A program made the translations under genes and the position numbers. A stretch of DNA of 8,445 bases from contig JACQGW010000252.1 in the NCBI GenBank assembly GCA_016199325.1, forward strand, positions 1-8,445, in the 5' to 3' direction. The DNA is from Chloroflexota bacterium (GTDB lineage Bacteria > Chloroflexota > Dehalococcoidia > JACQGW01). This document shows positions 1 through 6,203 of the stretch, piece by piece; within the stretch, counting starts at the first letter, position 1, and each line of letters opens with the position of its first letter. The notes beneath the pieces were generated by a model. It saw only the letters and a program-made list of their open reading frames with translations. It was not told the origin of the DNA and ran no database searches.

Positions 1-44
1 AGCATCGTGGAGACAGTTTCTCATAATGCCAGCGCACTTGGCAA

Positions 45-61
45 ATGACCCACTAGGTCAT
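45..61 (-). terminator. weak hairpin after the Trp-rich gene
   Basis: A 6-bp stem (atgacc 45-50 / ggtcat 56-61) with a 5-nt loop lies just past the stop codon of the gene at 65-379 on the minus strand. The sequence after it on that strand has only a short T run, so it is at best a weak intrinsic terminator. The remaining bases 1-44 show nothing recognisable. Confidence 0.25.
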
Positions 62-64
62 CCT

Positions 65-379
65 CTACCAGGTTCGGCGGTTCCAGGCGTGGCCCCAGGA
101 CTCGGCCCGAGCGCGTTTCCAGCCGGCCTCGGCGATGGCCCGGATGGCCGCCCAATCCTCGTCGCTCGGCCCCTTTCGCATCTGCCAGAAGCGCTGGAGG
201 TCGGGCTCACACTGCTCGAAGCTGAGGCCGCTGTAGCGCCGGCTGCGTGCCCATTCCCAACCAAAGCGGTAGGGAACCCAGGCAGCCTCCCACTTCCTGT
301 TCGCCGGCGGAGCGATCGTCCACCAGCGGCGGATGCCGGTCTCCGCCTGCTCCCAGCGATCAGACTCGGGCCACGTCAT
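65..379 (-). CDS. small tryptophan-rich hypothetical protein (104 aa)
   Basis: A 104-residue protein of unassigned function. The ATG at 379 has GGAGG with an 8-nt spacer upstream, which fixes the start; the stop is TAG at 67-65. Fourteen of 104 residues are Trp (W3, W9, W19, W20, W30, W35, W41, W43, W65, W76, W87, W95, W99, W104). The middle, about residues 36-90 (PYRFGWEWA, then RRYSGLSFEQCEPDLQRFW, then AAIRAIAEAGWKRAR), resembles from memory a short unnamed module of the pattern YRYGYELA..RYRG..W.EVEP..RRDWE, seen in many bacterial stress-associated or hypothetical proteins. No signal peptide or membrane segment is visible, so it is probably a soluble helical protein. It lies downstream of the genes at 566-1604 but is separated from them by 186 nt of repeat hairpins. 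The good ribosome site and the conserved-looking core make a real gene likely; its function cannot be stated. Confidence 0.72.
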   Translation of the reverse strand: MTWPESDRWEQAETGIRRWWTIAPPANRKWEAAWVPYRFGWEWARSRRYSGLSFEQCEPDLQRFWQMRKGPSDEDWAAIRAIAEAGWKRARAESWGHAWNRRTW

Positions 380-400
380 CGGTCACGCCTCCACGTTGGG

Positions 401-542
401 GTCGGCAGTCGATAGTCGGCCGTCCGTCTCCCGACATTCGACTGCCGACCCCCCGACCCTAGGGCACCAAGGGGCGGCAGTCGAGAGTCAGCAGTTGACC
501 GTCCGTCTTCTCCCGACCCCCGACCCCCGACTGCTGACTGCC
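401..542. repeat. heptad-unit repeats forming two successive hairpins
   Basis: The gap between the genes ending at 566 and starting at 379 is built largely from 7-nt units. Block 1 reads gtcggca, gtcgata, gtcggcc, gtccgtc (401-428), then tcccgac, attcgac, tgccgac (429-449): four gtcNNNN units followed by three NNNNgac units, the reverse-complement form. Its outer 12 bp pair perfectly (401-412 with 438-449). Block 2 reads gtcgaga, gtcagca, gttgacc, gtccgtc (480-507), then after a 3-nt slip tcccgac, ccccgac, ccccgac, tgctgac (511-538). Its arms agtcagcagt (486-495) and actgctgact (530-539) pair perfectly. The blocks share gtccgtc at the turn. They could serve as transcript ends between the flanking minus-strand genes; neither has a T tract. 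I see no gene here. Confidence 0.8.
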
Positions 543-565
543 CCGATGATAGCACAGGCGGCGGC

Positions 566-997
566 CTAGGGCAAAACGTAGGCTTTCGTGCGGCCGGCCG
601 CTTGGAGCTGGGCGTCGCCGACGTCGAGCAGGTCCAGCTCGATGGGCATGTGGGTGGGATCGACCAGGCGACGGGCGTAGGCGTGGATCTGCTCGCGCAA
701 GAACGCCGGCGCCCTGGCCCGGCCAAGCCCGAGAGCGTCGATGCAGAAGTCGACGGTGCCGCGGTGGAGCCAGACCCGTCCGGTTGCCCAGACCGCGCTC
801 CAGAACAGGCCGAGCCTGATCTCGACGGTCACGTCGACGCGGTCCGGGTGGAGCTGGATGGTCAGCCGGCGCAGGGGGATCCGGCCGTGCTCGGCGGCGT
901 AGGCGGCGACCTCCTCGGCCAGCTCCCGATCGTCGAGCGTCAGGTCGAACAGCGTTCCCTGCGGCGCCGTCAGCAGCCGGCGGTAGATTCCAGCCAC
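566..997 (-). CDS. small LmeA/DUF2993-like protein (143 aa, tentative)
   Basis: The GTG at 997 is preferred because GGGAG lies 5 nt upstream; another GTG at 1003 would place the purine run too close, and the open frame continues to an ATG at 1084 inside the GNAT gene with no ribosome site. The 143-residue product follows, from memory, the layout of LmeA/DUF2993 phospholipid-binding proteins: an N-terminal helix with LTLDDRELAEEVAAYA (19-34), beta strands carrying LTIQLHPDRVDVTVEIRL (45-62), a strand pair with VWLHRGTVDFCIDALGLG (75-92), PAFLREQIHAYARRL (97-111), and a final strand pair near IELDLLDVGDAQLQAAGR (119-136). Family members bind lipid in a long amphipathic groove. Unlike typical members, no signal peptide is seen. 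It starts 34 nt after the GNAT stop, so co-transcription is likely. The family link is pattern-based and unverified; the gene itself is well supported. Confidence 0.68.
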   Translation of the reverse strand: MAGIYRRLLTAPQGTLFDLTLDDRELAEEVAAYAAEHGRIPLRRLTIQLHPDRVDVTVEIRLGLFWSAVWATGRVWLHRGTVDFCIDALGLGRARAPAFLREQIHAYARRLVDPTHMPIELDLLDVGDAQLQAAGRTKAYVLP

Positions 998-1031
998 AGC
1001 CACTCCCTTTCCATCCAGATACGCCAACCGG

Positions 1032-1604
1032 TCACGACGTGCTCGGCGACCCGCGATCGGTCCCCAGCTCCGATTGCGAGGCACGGAACTCGCTGGCCAG
1101 AATGCCCATCTGGATCATGTCATACCAGCGGCCGTCGACGAACCGGGCCTCGCGGTCGGTTCCCTCGACCTGGAAACCGCACTTGCGGTAGGACGCCTGG
1201 GCGCGGACGTTGTAGCTGAGCGTTTCCAGGCGAACCTTGTGCAGGCCGAGCTGGTTGAAGAGGTAGTCGAGCAGCAGGGCGAGCGATTCCGTGCCGTACC
1301 CTTTCCCCCAGTGCTCTTTTTCGCCGATGGTGACGAAGATCCAGCAGTTGCGGTTCTTCCAGGACAGGTTGAAGTAGCCGAGATGGCCGATGGTGAACCC
1401 ATCGGCCGTTTCGATCATGAAGCTGCGGGCGGTGTCGGAGGCCACCGCCTGCTCGCGTTCCCTGGCGATCTCCTCCAGAGAAGCGGTCCGGGCCGGCTCG
1501 CCCTCGCTGAAGTACTGCACCTCCGGATCGTTGTTCCAGCGCCAGATCAGCCAGGCGTCCTCGCGCTCGACGGCCCGCAGGACAACCCGTTTGCCTTTGA
1601 TCAC
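1032..1604 (-). CDS. GNAT-family N-acetyltransferase, RimJ/RimL type
   Basis: A 190-residue acetyl-CoA-dependent N-acetyltransferase of the RimJ/RimL (Acetyltransf_3) group, which modifies protein N-termini or small amines; the substrate cannot be told. The start is GTG at 1604, with GGAGG 4 nt upstream. The reading frame stays open far upstream through gdh, but that is a GC-driven shadow. Landmarks: N-terminal strand KGKRVVLRAVEREDAW (3-18), typical of this group; RWNNDPEVQYFS (22-33); strands FMIETADGFTIGHLGYFNL (62-80) and CWIFVTIGEKEHWG (87-100); acetyl-CoA pyrophosphate loop HWGKGYGTES (98-107), matching the Q/R-x-x-G-x-G/A motif; and LHKVRLETLSYNVRAQASYRKCGF (121-144), the usual motif B region with the N-x-x-A-x-x-x-Y-x-K-x-GF pattern. 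Length is normal. It sits 149 nt downstream of gdh beyond a strong hairpin and 34 nt upstream of the LmeA-like gene. Confidence 0.93.
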   Translation of the reverse strand: MIKGKRVVLRAVEREDAWLIWRWNNDPEVQYFSEGEPARTASLEEIAREREQAVASDTARSFMIETADGFTIGHLGYFNLSWKNRNCWIFVTIGEKEHWGKGYGTESLALLLDYLFNQLGLHKVRLETLSYNVRAQASYRKCGFQVEGTDREARFVDGRWYDMIQMGILASEFRASQSELGTDRGSPSTS

Positions 1605-1611
1605 ATCGCCT
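1605..1611 (-). promoter_or_regulatory. ribosome binding site of the GNAT gene
   Basis: On the minus strand, GGAGG followed by cgat and then GTG at 1604 decides the GTG start. The ATG overlapping one base upstream runs directly into TGA and cannot be used. Confidence 0.6.
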
Positions 1612-1664
1612 CCGGTCCACTGACCTACGGGATTTACTGAAGATTCTAAAGCATCGAGGAGGAT

Positions 1665-1703
1665 GGCGGCCAGGCGATGCCCATTCGGCATCGCCTGGCC
1701 GCC
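1665..1703 (-). terminator. strong 17-bp hairpin after gdh
   Basis: Bases 1665-1681 and 1687-1703 are perfect reverse complements (17 bp, GC-rich) around the 5-nt loop cattc. The hairpin lies about 50 nt past the gdh stop and about 60 nt before the GNAT start. On the minus strand it is followed by atcctcctcgatgcttt, with no proper T tract, so it is either a U-poor intrinsic terminator, a 3'-end stabiliser, or a partial block between gdh and the GNAT gene. On the plus strand it is followed by a G run, not T. Confidence 0.6.
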
Positions 1704-1753
1704 GGGGGGAAGGAGATGGCCGGACTCGCGGCGGCTGTCGAGTCGAGTTCGGG

Positions 1754-3025
1754 CTACGGATAGATCCCGCGCGTCAAGGTCGCCTCGGCGACGCGGCTGA
1801 CCGCGACCATGTAGGCGGCGGTCCGCATGTCGATGTCGTGCTGCTTCGCCATGCGCAGGACGTCGTGGAAGCTCCGGACCATGATGCCTTCGAGCTTGGC
1901 GTTGATGTCGTCCTCGTTCCAGAACATCTCCTGGAGATCCTGCACCCACTCGAAGTAGCTGACGGTCACACCGCCGGCGTTGGCCAGGATGTCCGGAATC
2001 ACGAAGACGCCGCGCCTGTGGAGGATGCGGTCGGCCTCCGGCGTGGTCGGCCCGTTGGCGCCTTCGGCGACGATCTTCGCCTTGATCCGCGGGGCGTTGG
2101 CGGCGAGGATCTGGTTCTCCAGGCCGGCCGGCACGAGGATGTCGCAGGGGACCTCCAGGATCTCCTGGTTGGAGATCTTCTGAGCGAAACCGACGACGGA
2201 GCCGGTCTCGGTCTTGTAGTTCTGGGCCTTGAACGGGTCGATGCCCTTCGGATCGTAGGCGCCGCCGCGGGAGTCGCTGATGGCGACGACGCGGGCGCCG
2301 TCCTGATGCAGGAGCTGGGCGCTGATGGCGCCGACGTTGCCATATCCTTGAACTGCGACGGTGGCACCTTCCACCTGGATGCCGAGGTGTTTGGCGGCCT
2401 CGCGGACCGTGAAGAGCACGCCCCGGGCGGTCGCCTCCCGACGGCCGGCCGAGCCGCCGATCGCCACAGGCTTGCCCGTGACAGTGGCCGGCACTGAGTA
2501 GCCGCGGTGCATGCTGATGGTGTCCATGATCCAGGCCATGATCTGCGGGTTGGTATTGACGTCGGGGGCCGGAATGTCCCGCTCGGGGCCGATCAGGACC
2601 GAGATCTCGGTCGCGTAGCGGCGGGTGAGGCGTTCCAGCTCGCCGCGGGACATCTGCTTGGGATCGCAGATGACGCCACCCTTGGCGCCGCCGTAGGGAA
2701 TGTTCACCACCGCACACTTCCACGTCATCCACATCGCGAGGGCCTTGACCTCGTCCAGGTGGACGTCCGGGCTGAAGCGGATACCGCCTTTCGCCGGCCC
2801 GCGCGCCAGGTTGTGCTGGATCCGATAGCCGGTAAAGCCCCGAATGGATCCGTCATCCATCTTCACCGGGAAGTGGACGGTAAGCTCTCGCTTGCACTCA
2901 CGCAGCGCCGCCCGGATCCCGCGATCCAGTTGCAGCCGCTCGGCGGCCTCGTCGAACTGCTGCTGGGCGATGTGCCAGGGATTGATGCTCGGTTGAACGG
3001 CGCTGGCAATCTGGCTGTCCGCCAT
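1754..3025 (-). CDS. gdhA: glutamate dehydrogenase (NAD(P)-dependent, hexameric type)
   Basis: A 423-residue cytoplasmic enzyme interconverting glutamate with 2-oxoglutarate and ammonia, linking nitrogen and carbon metabolism. Length fits the small hexameric class. Catalytic-domain residues match those known for Clostridium symbiosum GDH in spacing: K79 (PAKGG), K103 (MTWK), catalytic K115 in YGGAKGG, and D155 (PAPD). Residues expected to set glutamate specificity are also in place: A153, V353, S356. The dinucleotide fold starts with GYGNVG (227-232), and its second strand ends in ISDS with D251; this does not settle NAD versus NADP. The ATG at 3025 has AGGAGG at 3041-3036, a 10-nt spacer; the frame is open to an ATG at 3163 but that stretch is leader with no ribosome site and does not look like GDH. 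The gene has its own upstream promoter, a long leader, and a strong hairpin downstream. I see no damage to the gene. Confidence 0.97.
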   Translation of the reverse strand: MADSQIASAVQPSINPWHIAQQQFDEAAERLQLDRGIRAALRECKRELTVHFPVKMDDGSIRGFTGYRIQHNLARGPAKGGIRFSPDVHLDEVKALAMWMTWKCAVVNIPYGGAKGGVICDPKQMSRGELERLTRRYATEISVLIGPERDIPAPDVNTNPQIMAWIMDTISMHRGYSVPATVTGKPVAIGGSAGRREATARGVLFTVREAAKHLGIQVEGATVAVQGYGNVGAISAQLLHQDGARVVAISDSRGGAYDPKGIDPFKAQNYKTETGSVVGFAQKISNQEILEVPCDILVPAGLENQILAANAPRIKAKIVAEGANGPTTPEADRILHRRGVFVIPDILANAGGVTVSYFEWVQDLQEMFWNEDDINAKLEGIMVRSFHDVLRMAKQHDIDMRTAAYMVAVSRVAEATLTRGIYP

Positions 3026-3318
3026 TGACGTACATCCTCCTCGTTGAGTCATCGGTAACTTTCGTGGCAGTTTCGTTGCCACGGCCAGGGGTAGTGCCCA
3101 CAAAGCCCCGGTGGTTGCGGCTGTTCGGTTCGCGCACACGCGAGGATGGCGGCGAGAGGTCACGAACCCGACGGGTGGGTCGCAGGAGGAGAAACAGATC
3201 GTTCAGGAACAGGGGAAAGCGGGGCAGTATGCACGGCCTCATGACGACGCCGTCACGCGCGGCCGGCGGGTTCCACATTCCGAGATCTCCTCATCGTCGT
3301 TGAGTCGGAGCGCCGAGC
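3026..3318 (-). promoter_or_regulatory. long untranslated leader of gdh with hairpin and upstream start
   Basis: If transcription starts about 7 nt after the TAGGAT box, the gdh leader is roughly 290 nt. It holds a perfect 7-bp hairpin (3063-3069 with 3077-3083, 7-nt loop) about 22 nt before the Shine-Dalgarno. A 10-mer, GACTCAACGA on the minus strand, occurs twice: at 3306-3297 near the leader start and at 3050-3041, where its last A is the first base of the gdh AGGAGG. The first copy is followed by GAGGAG (3292-3287) and, 8 nt on, an ATG at 3278 that opens a 126-codon frame running into gdh in another frame to 2898. I match no known riboswitch class. No T tract points to an attenuator. Confidence 0.4.
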
Positions 3319-3324
3319 AGGCCG

Positions 3325-3353
3325 ATCCTAGCACAATTGCCGCCGAAATTCAA
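3325..3353 (-). promoter_or_regulatory. sigma-A-type promoter of gdh
   Basis: On the minus strand, TTGAAT (3353-3348), a 17-nt spacer and TAGGAT (3330-3325), with TG one base before the -10 box (extended -10). Its position at the head of the gap and its orientation fit gdh. It is back to back with the plus-strand promoter: the two -35 boxes are 3 bp apart. Confidence 0.6.
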
Positions 3354-3356
3354 GCG

Positions 3357-3386
3357 TTGCGGCGCTTTCGGCCCGCATGCTAGAAT
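3357..3386 (+). promoter_or_regulatory. sigma-A-type promoter of the three-helix membrane protein
   Basis: TTGCGG (3357-3362), an 18-nt spacer and TAGAAT (3381-3386). Predicted start of transcription is near 3393, leaving a leader of about 20 nt that just holds the AAGGAGG ribosome site at 3399-3405. Confidence 0.55.
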
Positions 3387-3411
3387 CCGGGGAAGGCCAA
3401 GGAGGTCCGCC

Positions 3412-3894
3412 GTGCCGCCCGTTGATCCCCTGAAGTGGTTGTCGCCGGCCCACTGGTTCGAGGGCGAGCCGGGCCCTCCGTCGATCCTGTACGTCGGGCT
3501 GGCAGTCCTGCTGGCCCTGCTGCTGGCCGGGAGTTTGTACGCCGTGATCGTCCTGGCAAACCGGCGGTTCGCCAGCCACCGGCTCCACCAGCGGCTCGTT
3601 CGCCGGTTCGGCTGGACAGTGTTCGGCCTCTCCCTGACCGGGCTGCTGCTCGTCGCAGCGCGCTATCTCAGCCTGCCGCTCCTCTCCGTCCGGTTCCTGC
3701 TCTACCTGGTGCTGGTCGGGCTCGCCGGCGTCGCCGCCTTTGCCGGCTATTACGCCCGTTTCCGCTACGGCGCGGCCCGTTCGGCCCACGAGGCCGAACT
3801 GCTCCGGCTCCGCTATCTGCCCCGCCCGAAGCCACGACCGGCTGTGCCGGCTCGACGCCACACCCAGAAGGCGCGCGGCAAGCGGAGAAAATAG
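3412..3894 (+). CDS. three-helix membrane protein of unknown function (160 aa)
   Basis: The start is GTG at 3412, set by AAGGAGG (3399-3405) with a 6-nt spacer; the frame opens earlier at an ATG at 3337, but that lies in the promoter region. The 160-residue product begins VPPVDPLKWLSPAHWFEGEP and has three hydrophobic segments at about residues 25-49, 67-87 and 94-115. Between the first two is a basic loop (NRRFASHRLHQRLVRRFG), which by the positive-inside rule would be cytoplasmic. After the third segment comes FRYGAARSAHEAELLRLRYL and a strongly basic Pro/Arg/Lys tail (138-160, ending GKRRK), probably disordered. No catalytic motif or family is recognised. The gene is divergent from gdh and followed 114 nt later by tyrS. 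The short, very basic tail could contact RNA, ribosomes or acidic lipid, but that is a guess. Confidence 0.85.
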   Translation: MPPVDPLKWLSPAHWFEGEPGPPSILYVGLAVLLALLLAGSLYAVIVLANRRFASHRLHQRLVRRFGWTVFGLSLTGLLLVAARYLSLPLLSVRFLLYLVLVGLAGVAAFAGYYARFRYGAARSAHEAELLRLRYLPRPKPRPAVPARRHTQKARGKRRK

Positions 3895-3905
3895 TGGCAT
3901 GCCAC
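3894..3905. repeat. 12-bp perfect palindrome at the stop codon
   Basis: gtggcatgccac (3894-3905) is its own reverse complement and begins on the last base of the TAG stop of the preceding gene. It could be a small operator or chance; no second copy was seen in the window. Confidence 0.3.
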
Positions 3906-3934
3906 GCCGATTTGGATGGGTGCGGCTTGCGGGT

Positions 3935-3984
3935 TTCATGCGTCATGCGTCATACGTCATACCCCAGGCGTCATTGCGTCAGCA
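3935..3984 (+). repeat. gtcNNNN heptad tandem array upstream of tyrS
   Basis: The units run ttcatgc, gtcatgc, gtcatac, gtcatac, cccaggc, gtcattg plus one c, gtcagca. Four or five units are near identical (the gtcatRc form) and the phase is 7 nt except for one extra base. The last unit, gtcagca, also occurs in the array at 487-493, so both intergenic regions seem to carry members of one repeat family. The array lies 24 nt before the tyrS ATG. I do not see a convincing promoter or T-box element in 3895-4008. Confidence 0.75.
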
Positions 3985-4008
3985 AGACCACTGTGGTAGT
4001 CCAGTAGC

Positions 4009-5211
4009 ATGAGTGCCGACCTGCGCCGGCTGCTGCGCCGCGCCGTGGCGGAGATCATCGACGAAGACGAGCTCATCCGCCTCCTCGAAAGCGGCCGGCG
4101 GCTCCGTCTGAAAGAGGGCTTCGACCCGACGCGCCCCGATCTCCACCTGGGGCATGCCGTCGGCCTGCGGAAGCTGCGGCAGATTCAGGCGCTGGGCCAC
4201 GACGTCGTGCTGATCGTCGGCGACTGGACCGCCCAGATCGGCGACCCCAGCGGTCGGGCGACGATGCGGACCATGCTCACCGCTGAAGAGGTGCGCCAGA
4301 ACGCCGAAACGTACATGCAGCAGTTCTTCCGCATCGTCGACCCGGACCGGACGCGGGCGGTGTACCAGAGCGAGTGGTTCGGCCGATTCGGTCTTGCCGA
4401 CGTCATCCGTCTGACGAGCAGGTTTACCGTTGCCCAGATGCTTGCCCGTGAGGACTTCGCCAAGCGCCATGCGGCCAGCCGCCCCATCGCCATCACCGAG
4501 CTCCTCTACCCCCTGCTCCAGGCATACGACTCGGTGGCGATCCAGGCCGACGTCGAGTTCGGCGGCACCGACCAGAAGTTCAACATCCTGCTGGGCCGTG
4601 AGCTTCAGGCCATGGTGGGCCAGCGGCCGCAACAGGTCTTCCTGACGCCGATCCTCACCGGGACCGACGGCATCCAGAAGATGAGCAAGAGCCTGGACAA
4701 CACCATCGGCGTCGCAGAGCCGCCGGAGGTGCAGTACGGGAAGGTGATGTCCCTGCCCGACCGGCTCATCCCGGAGTACTTCGAGCTGCTGACGGACGTC
4801 GGCGACGAGGAGGTCGAGGCGATCCGGCGGACGCTGGCCGAAGGGTCGGCGAACCCGATGGAACTGAAGAAGCGGCTGGCCGGCGAGATCGTCGCCCAGT
4901 TCCATTCGCCGGCGGCGGCCGCTGCGGCGGCGGAGGAGTTCAGCCGCGTCCACCAGCGCCGGGAGCTGCCGGAGGAGTTGCCGGAAGTACACGTGCCGGC
5001 GCACTGGTTCGACCAGCCGGTCTTCCCGGCGGCGGTGCTGGCCGAGGTCGGACTCGCCGCCAGCAGGAACGAAGCGCGCCGCCTCCTCGCGGGCGGGGGC
5101 GTTCGCCTGAACGGCGAGAAGCTCGCCGATGCTCCCGTCCTGATCGAGGACGGCGCCGTCCTCCAGGTCGGCCGGCGCAAGTTCGTCCGCATCCGGCGCG
5201 TCGTGGAGTGA
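4009..5211 (+). CDS. tyrS: tyrosyl-tRNA synthetase
   Basis: A 400-residue class I aminoacyl-tRNA synthetase that charges tRNA-Tyr with tyrosine in the cytoplasm. The Rossmann catalytic domain has the HIGH motif as HLGH (46-49) after KEGFDPTRPDLHLGHA, GDWTAQIGDPSGR (71-83), the tyrosine-binding stretch YPLLQAYDS (167-175), FGGTDQKFN (184-192) and the KMSKS loop (224-228). The use of KMSKS rather than KFGKS/T, together with this length, places it in the TyrZ/TyrS2-like subgroup. The C-terminal S4 RNA-binding domain is at about 338-400 (AEVGLAASRNEARRLLAGG, then VRLNG). An alanine run (302-308) lies in the linker region. The ATG at 4009 has no strong Shine-Dalgarno, but the N-terminus fits the family. 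It is followed at once by sppA; the pair looks co-transcribed. Confidence 0.97.
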   Translation: MSADLRRLLRRAVAEIIDEDELIRLLESGRRLRLKEGFDPTRPDLHLGHAVGLRKLRQIQALGHDVVLIVGDWTAQIGDPSGRATMRTMLTAEEVRQNAETYMQQFFRIVDPDRTRAVYQSEWFGRFGLADVIRLTSRFTVAQMLAREDFAKRHAASRPIAITELLYPLLQAYDSVAIQADVEFGGTDQKFNILLGRELQAMVGQRPQQVFLTPILTGTDGIQKMSKSLDNTIGVAEPPEVQYGKVMSLPDRLIPEYFELLTDVGDEEVEAIRRTLAEGSANPMELKKRLAGEIVAQFHSPAAAAAAAEEFSRVHQRRELPEELPEVHVPAHWFDQPVFPAAVLAEVGLAASRNEARRLLAGGGVRLNGEKLADAPVLIEDGAVLQVGRRKFVRIRRVVE

Positions 5212-5213
5212 TC

Positions 5214-6182
5214 GTGAACCGAGCGTTCCCTCGCGGGTGCCTGTGGGCGCTGGCTGCTGCCGGCGCAGTCTTTGTGCTGCTTGGCGCCTGCACCTTTGGC
5301 GTGGTGCTTGGCAGCGGGCTGGCTTCGTCCGATGAGGGCGGCGATGGCGTCTTTGGCGGGGGCAGCTCCGCCGTCGCCGTCCTCGACGTCGTCGGGACTA
5401 TCGAGAGCGGCCCCGGCGACGGCGGGGCGTTCGGCGGAACGGCCAGCGGCCAGCTCGTCCAGCAGATCCGGCGAGCCGAGCGCGACGCGGCGGTGAAGGC
5501 CATCGTCCTGCGGGTGGAAAGCCCCGGCGGCAGTGCGGCCGCCTCCGACGAGATCTACCTCGCCCTCCGCAACGCCCGCAAGCGATCCGGCAAGCCCATC
5601 GTCGTCTCGATGGGCGGGATTGCCGCTTCGGGCGGCTACTACGTCGCCATGGCCGGCGACCGCGTCCTGGCAAACCGGAACACGTTGACCGGCAGCATCG
5701 GCGTCATCACCGTGCTGCCGGTCTACGAGGACCTGCTCGACAAGATCGGCGTCGAGGCCCGCGTCTTCAAGAGCGGGCCGCACAAGGACGATTCGCTCGG
5801 CATGCGCCCGCTCGACCCCGAGGACGAGCGCATCTTCCAATCGATCGTCGACGACACCTACGAGCGATTCGTCGAGGTCGTCGCCGAAGGGCGCCGACTG
5901 GACGTTGCCCGGGTGCGCCAGCTCGCCGACGGCCGGATCTACTCGGCGCGGCAGGCGAAGGACCTGGGGCTCATCGACGACTTCGGCGACTTCGACGACG
6001 CCGTGGACGAAGCAGGGCGGCTCGGCGGCATCGTGGGCCGGCCCCGCGTCGTCGAATACCGGCGGCGCGGCCTGTTTCAGTCGCTCGTCAGCGCGGTGTA
6101 CCGGCCGTCGGTCGAAGAGCGGCTGCTGGCCGAGCTCGGACTCGGGCGCGACCGGTCGCTCCAGTACCTCTACCGACCGTAA
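5214..6182 (+). CDS. sppA: signal peptide peptidase SppA (short form, membrane anchored)
   Basis: A serine protease of family S49 that degrades leftover signal peptides in or at the membrane. GTG at 5214 is chosen because GGAG (5205-5208) lies 5 nt upstream; the alternative GTG at 5208 overlaps the tyrS stop by 4 nt (GTGA) and adds two residues. In the 322-residue form the nucleophile is S139 in GGIAASGGYY and the general base is K191 in FKSGPHKD; the 52-residue spacing equals that known for Bacillus SppA (S147/K199). Other landmarks: RVESPGGSA (100-108), the oxyanion region, and LTGSIGVI (158-165). Residues about 9-34 form a single membrane anchor. The single-domain length fits the Bacillus/archaeal form, not the double-length E. 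coli enzyme. LLGAC, with C26, loosely resembles a lipobox. The gene sits directly behind tyrS and 21 nt before the next gene. Confidence 0.95.
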   Translation: MNRAFPRGCLWALAAAGAVFVLLGACTFGVVLGSGLASSDEGGDGVFGGGSSAVAVLDVVGTIESGPGDGGAFGGTASGQLVQQIRRAERDAAVKAIVLRVESPGGSAAASDEIYLALRNARKRSGKPIVVSMGGIAASGGYYVAMAGDRVLANRNTLTGSIGVITVLPVYEDLLDKIGVEARVFKSGPHKDDSLGMRPLDPEDERIFQSIVDDTYERFVEVVAEGRRLDVARVRQLADGRIYSARQAKDLGLIDDFGDFDDAVDEAGRLGGIVGRPRVVEYRRRGLFQSLVSAVYRPSVEERLLAELGLGRDRSLQYLYRP

Positions 6183-6203
6183 GGGGCGACACAGGGAGGT
6201 GCC

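Noticed and set aside
401..542. CRISPR array
   Set aside because: The 7-nt units have no spacers and form inverted arms, and no cas gene is in the window.
1074..1640. 188-codon plus-strand open frame opposite the GNAT gene
   Set aside because: It is the complement of a gene with clear acetyltransferase motifs and has no recognisable features of its own.
1605..2732. Continuous open frame extending the GNAT gene upstream to 2732 through gdh
   Set aside because: The extension is Arg/Gly/Pro-rich shadow coding in another frame of the clearly real gdh gene; the GNAT fold starts at the GTG at 1604, which has its own ribosome site.
3026..3163. 46-residue N-terminal extension of glutamate dehydrogenase from an ATG at 3163
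   Set aside because: The extension does not look like GDH, no ribosome site precedes it, and AGGAGG with a proper spacer sits before the ATG at 3025.
3895..4008. T-box leader for tyrS
   Set aside because: The gap is too short, has no T-box consensus and no terminator/antiterminator pair; it is mostly the heptad array.
3979..5004. 341-codon minus-strand open frame opposite tyrS
   Set aside because: It is a shadow of tyrS, which carries all class I synthetase motifs on the plus strand.
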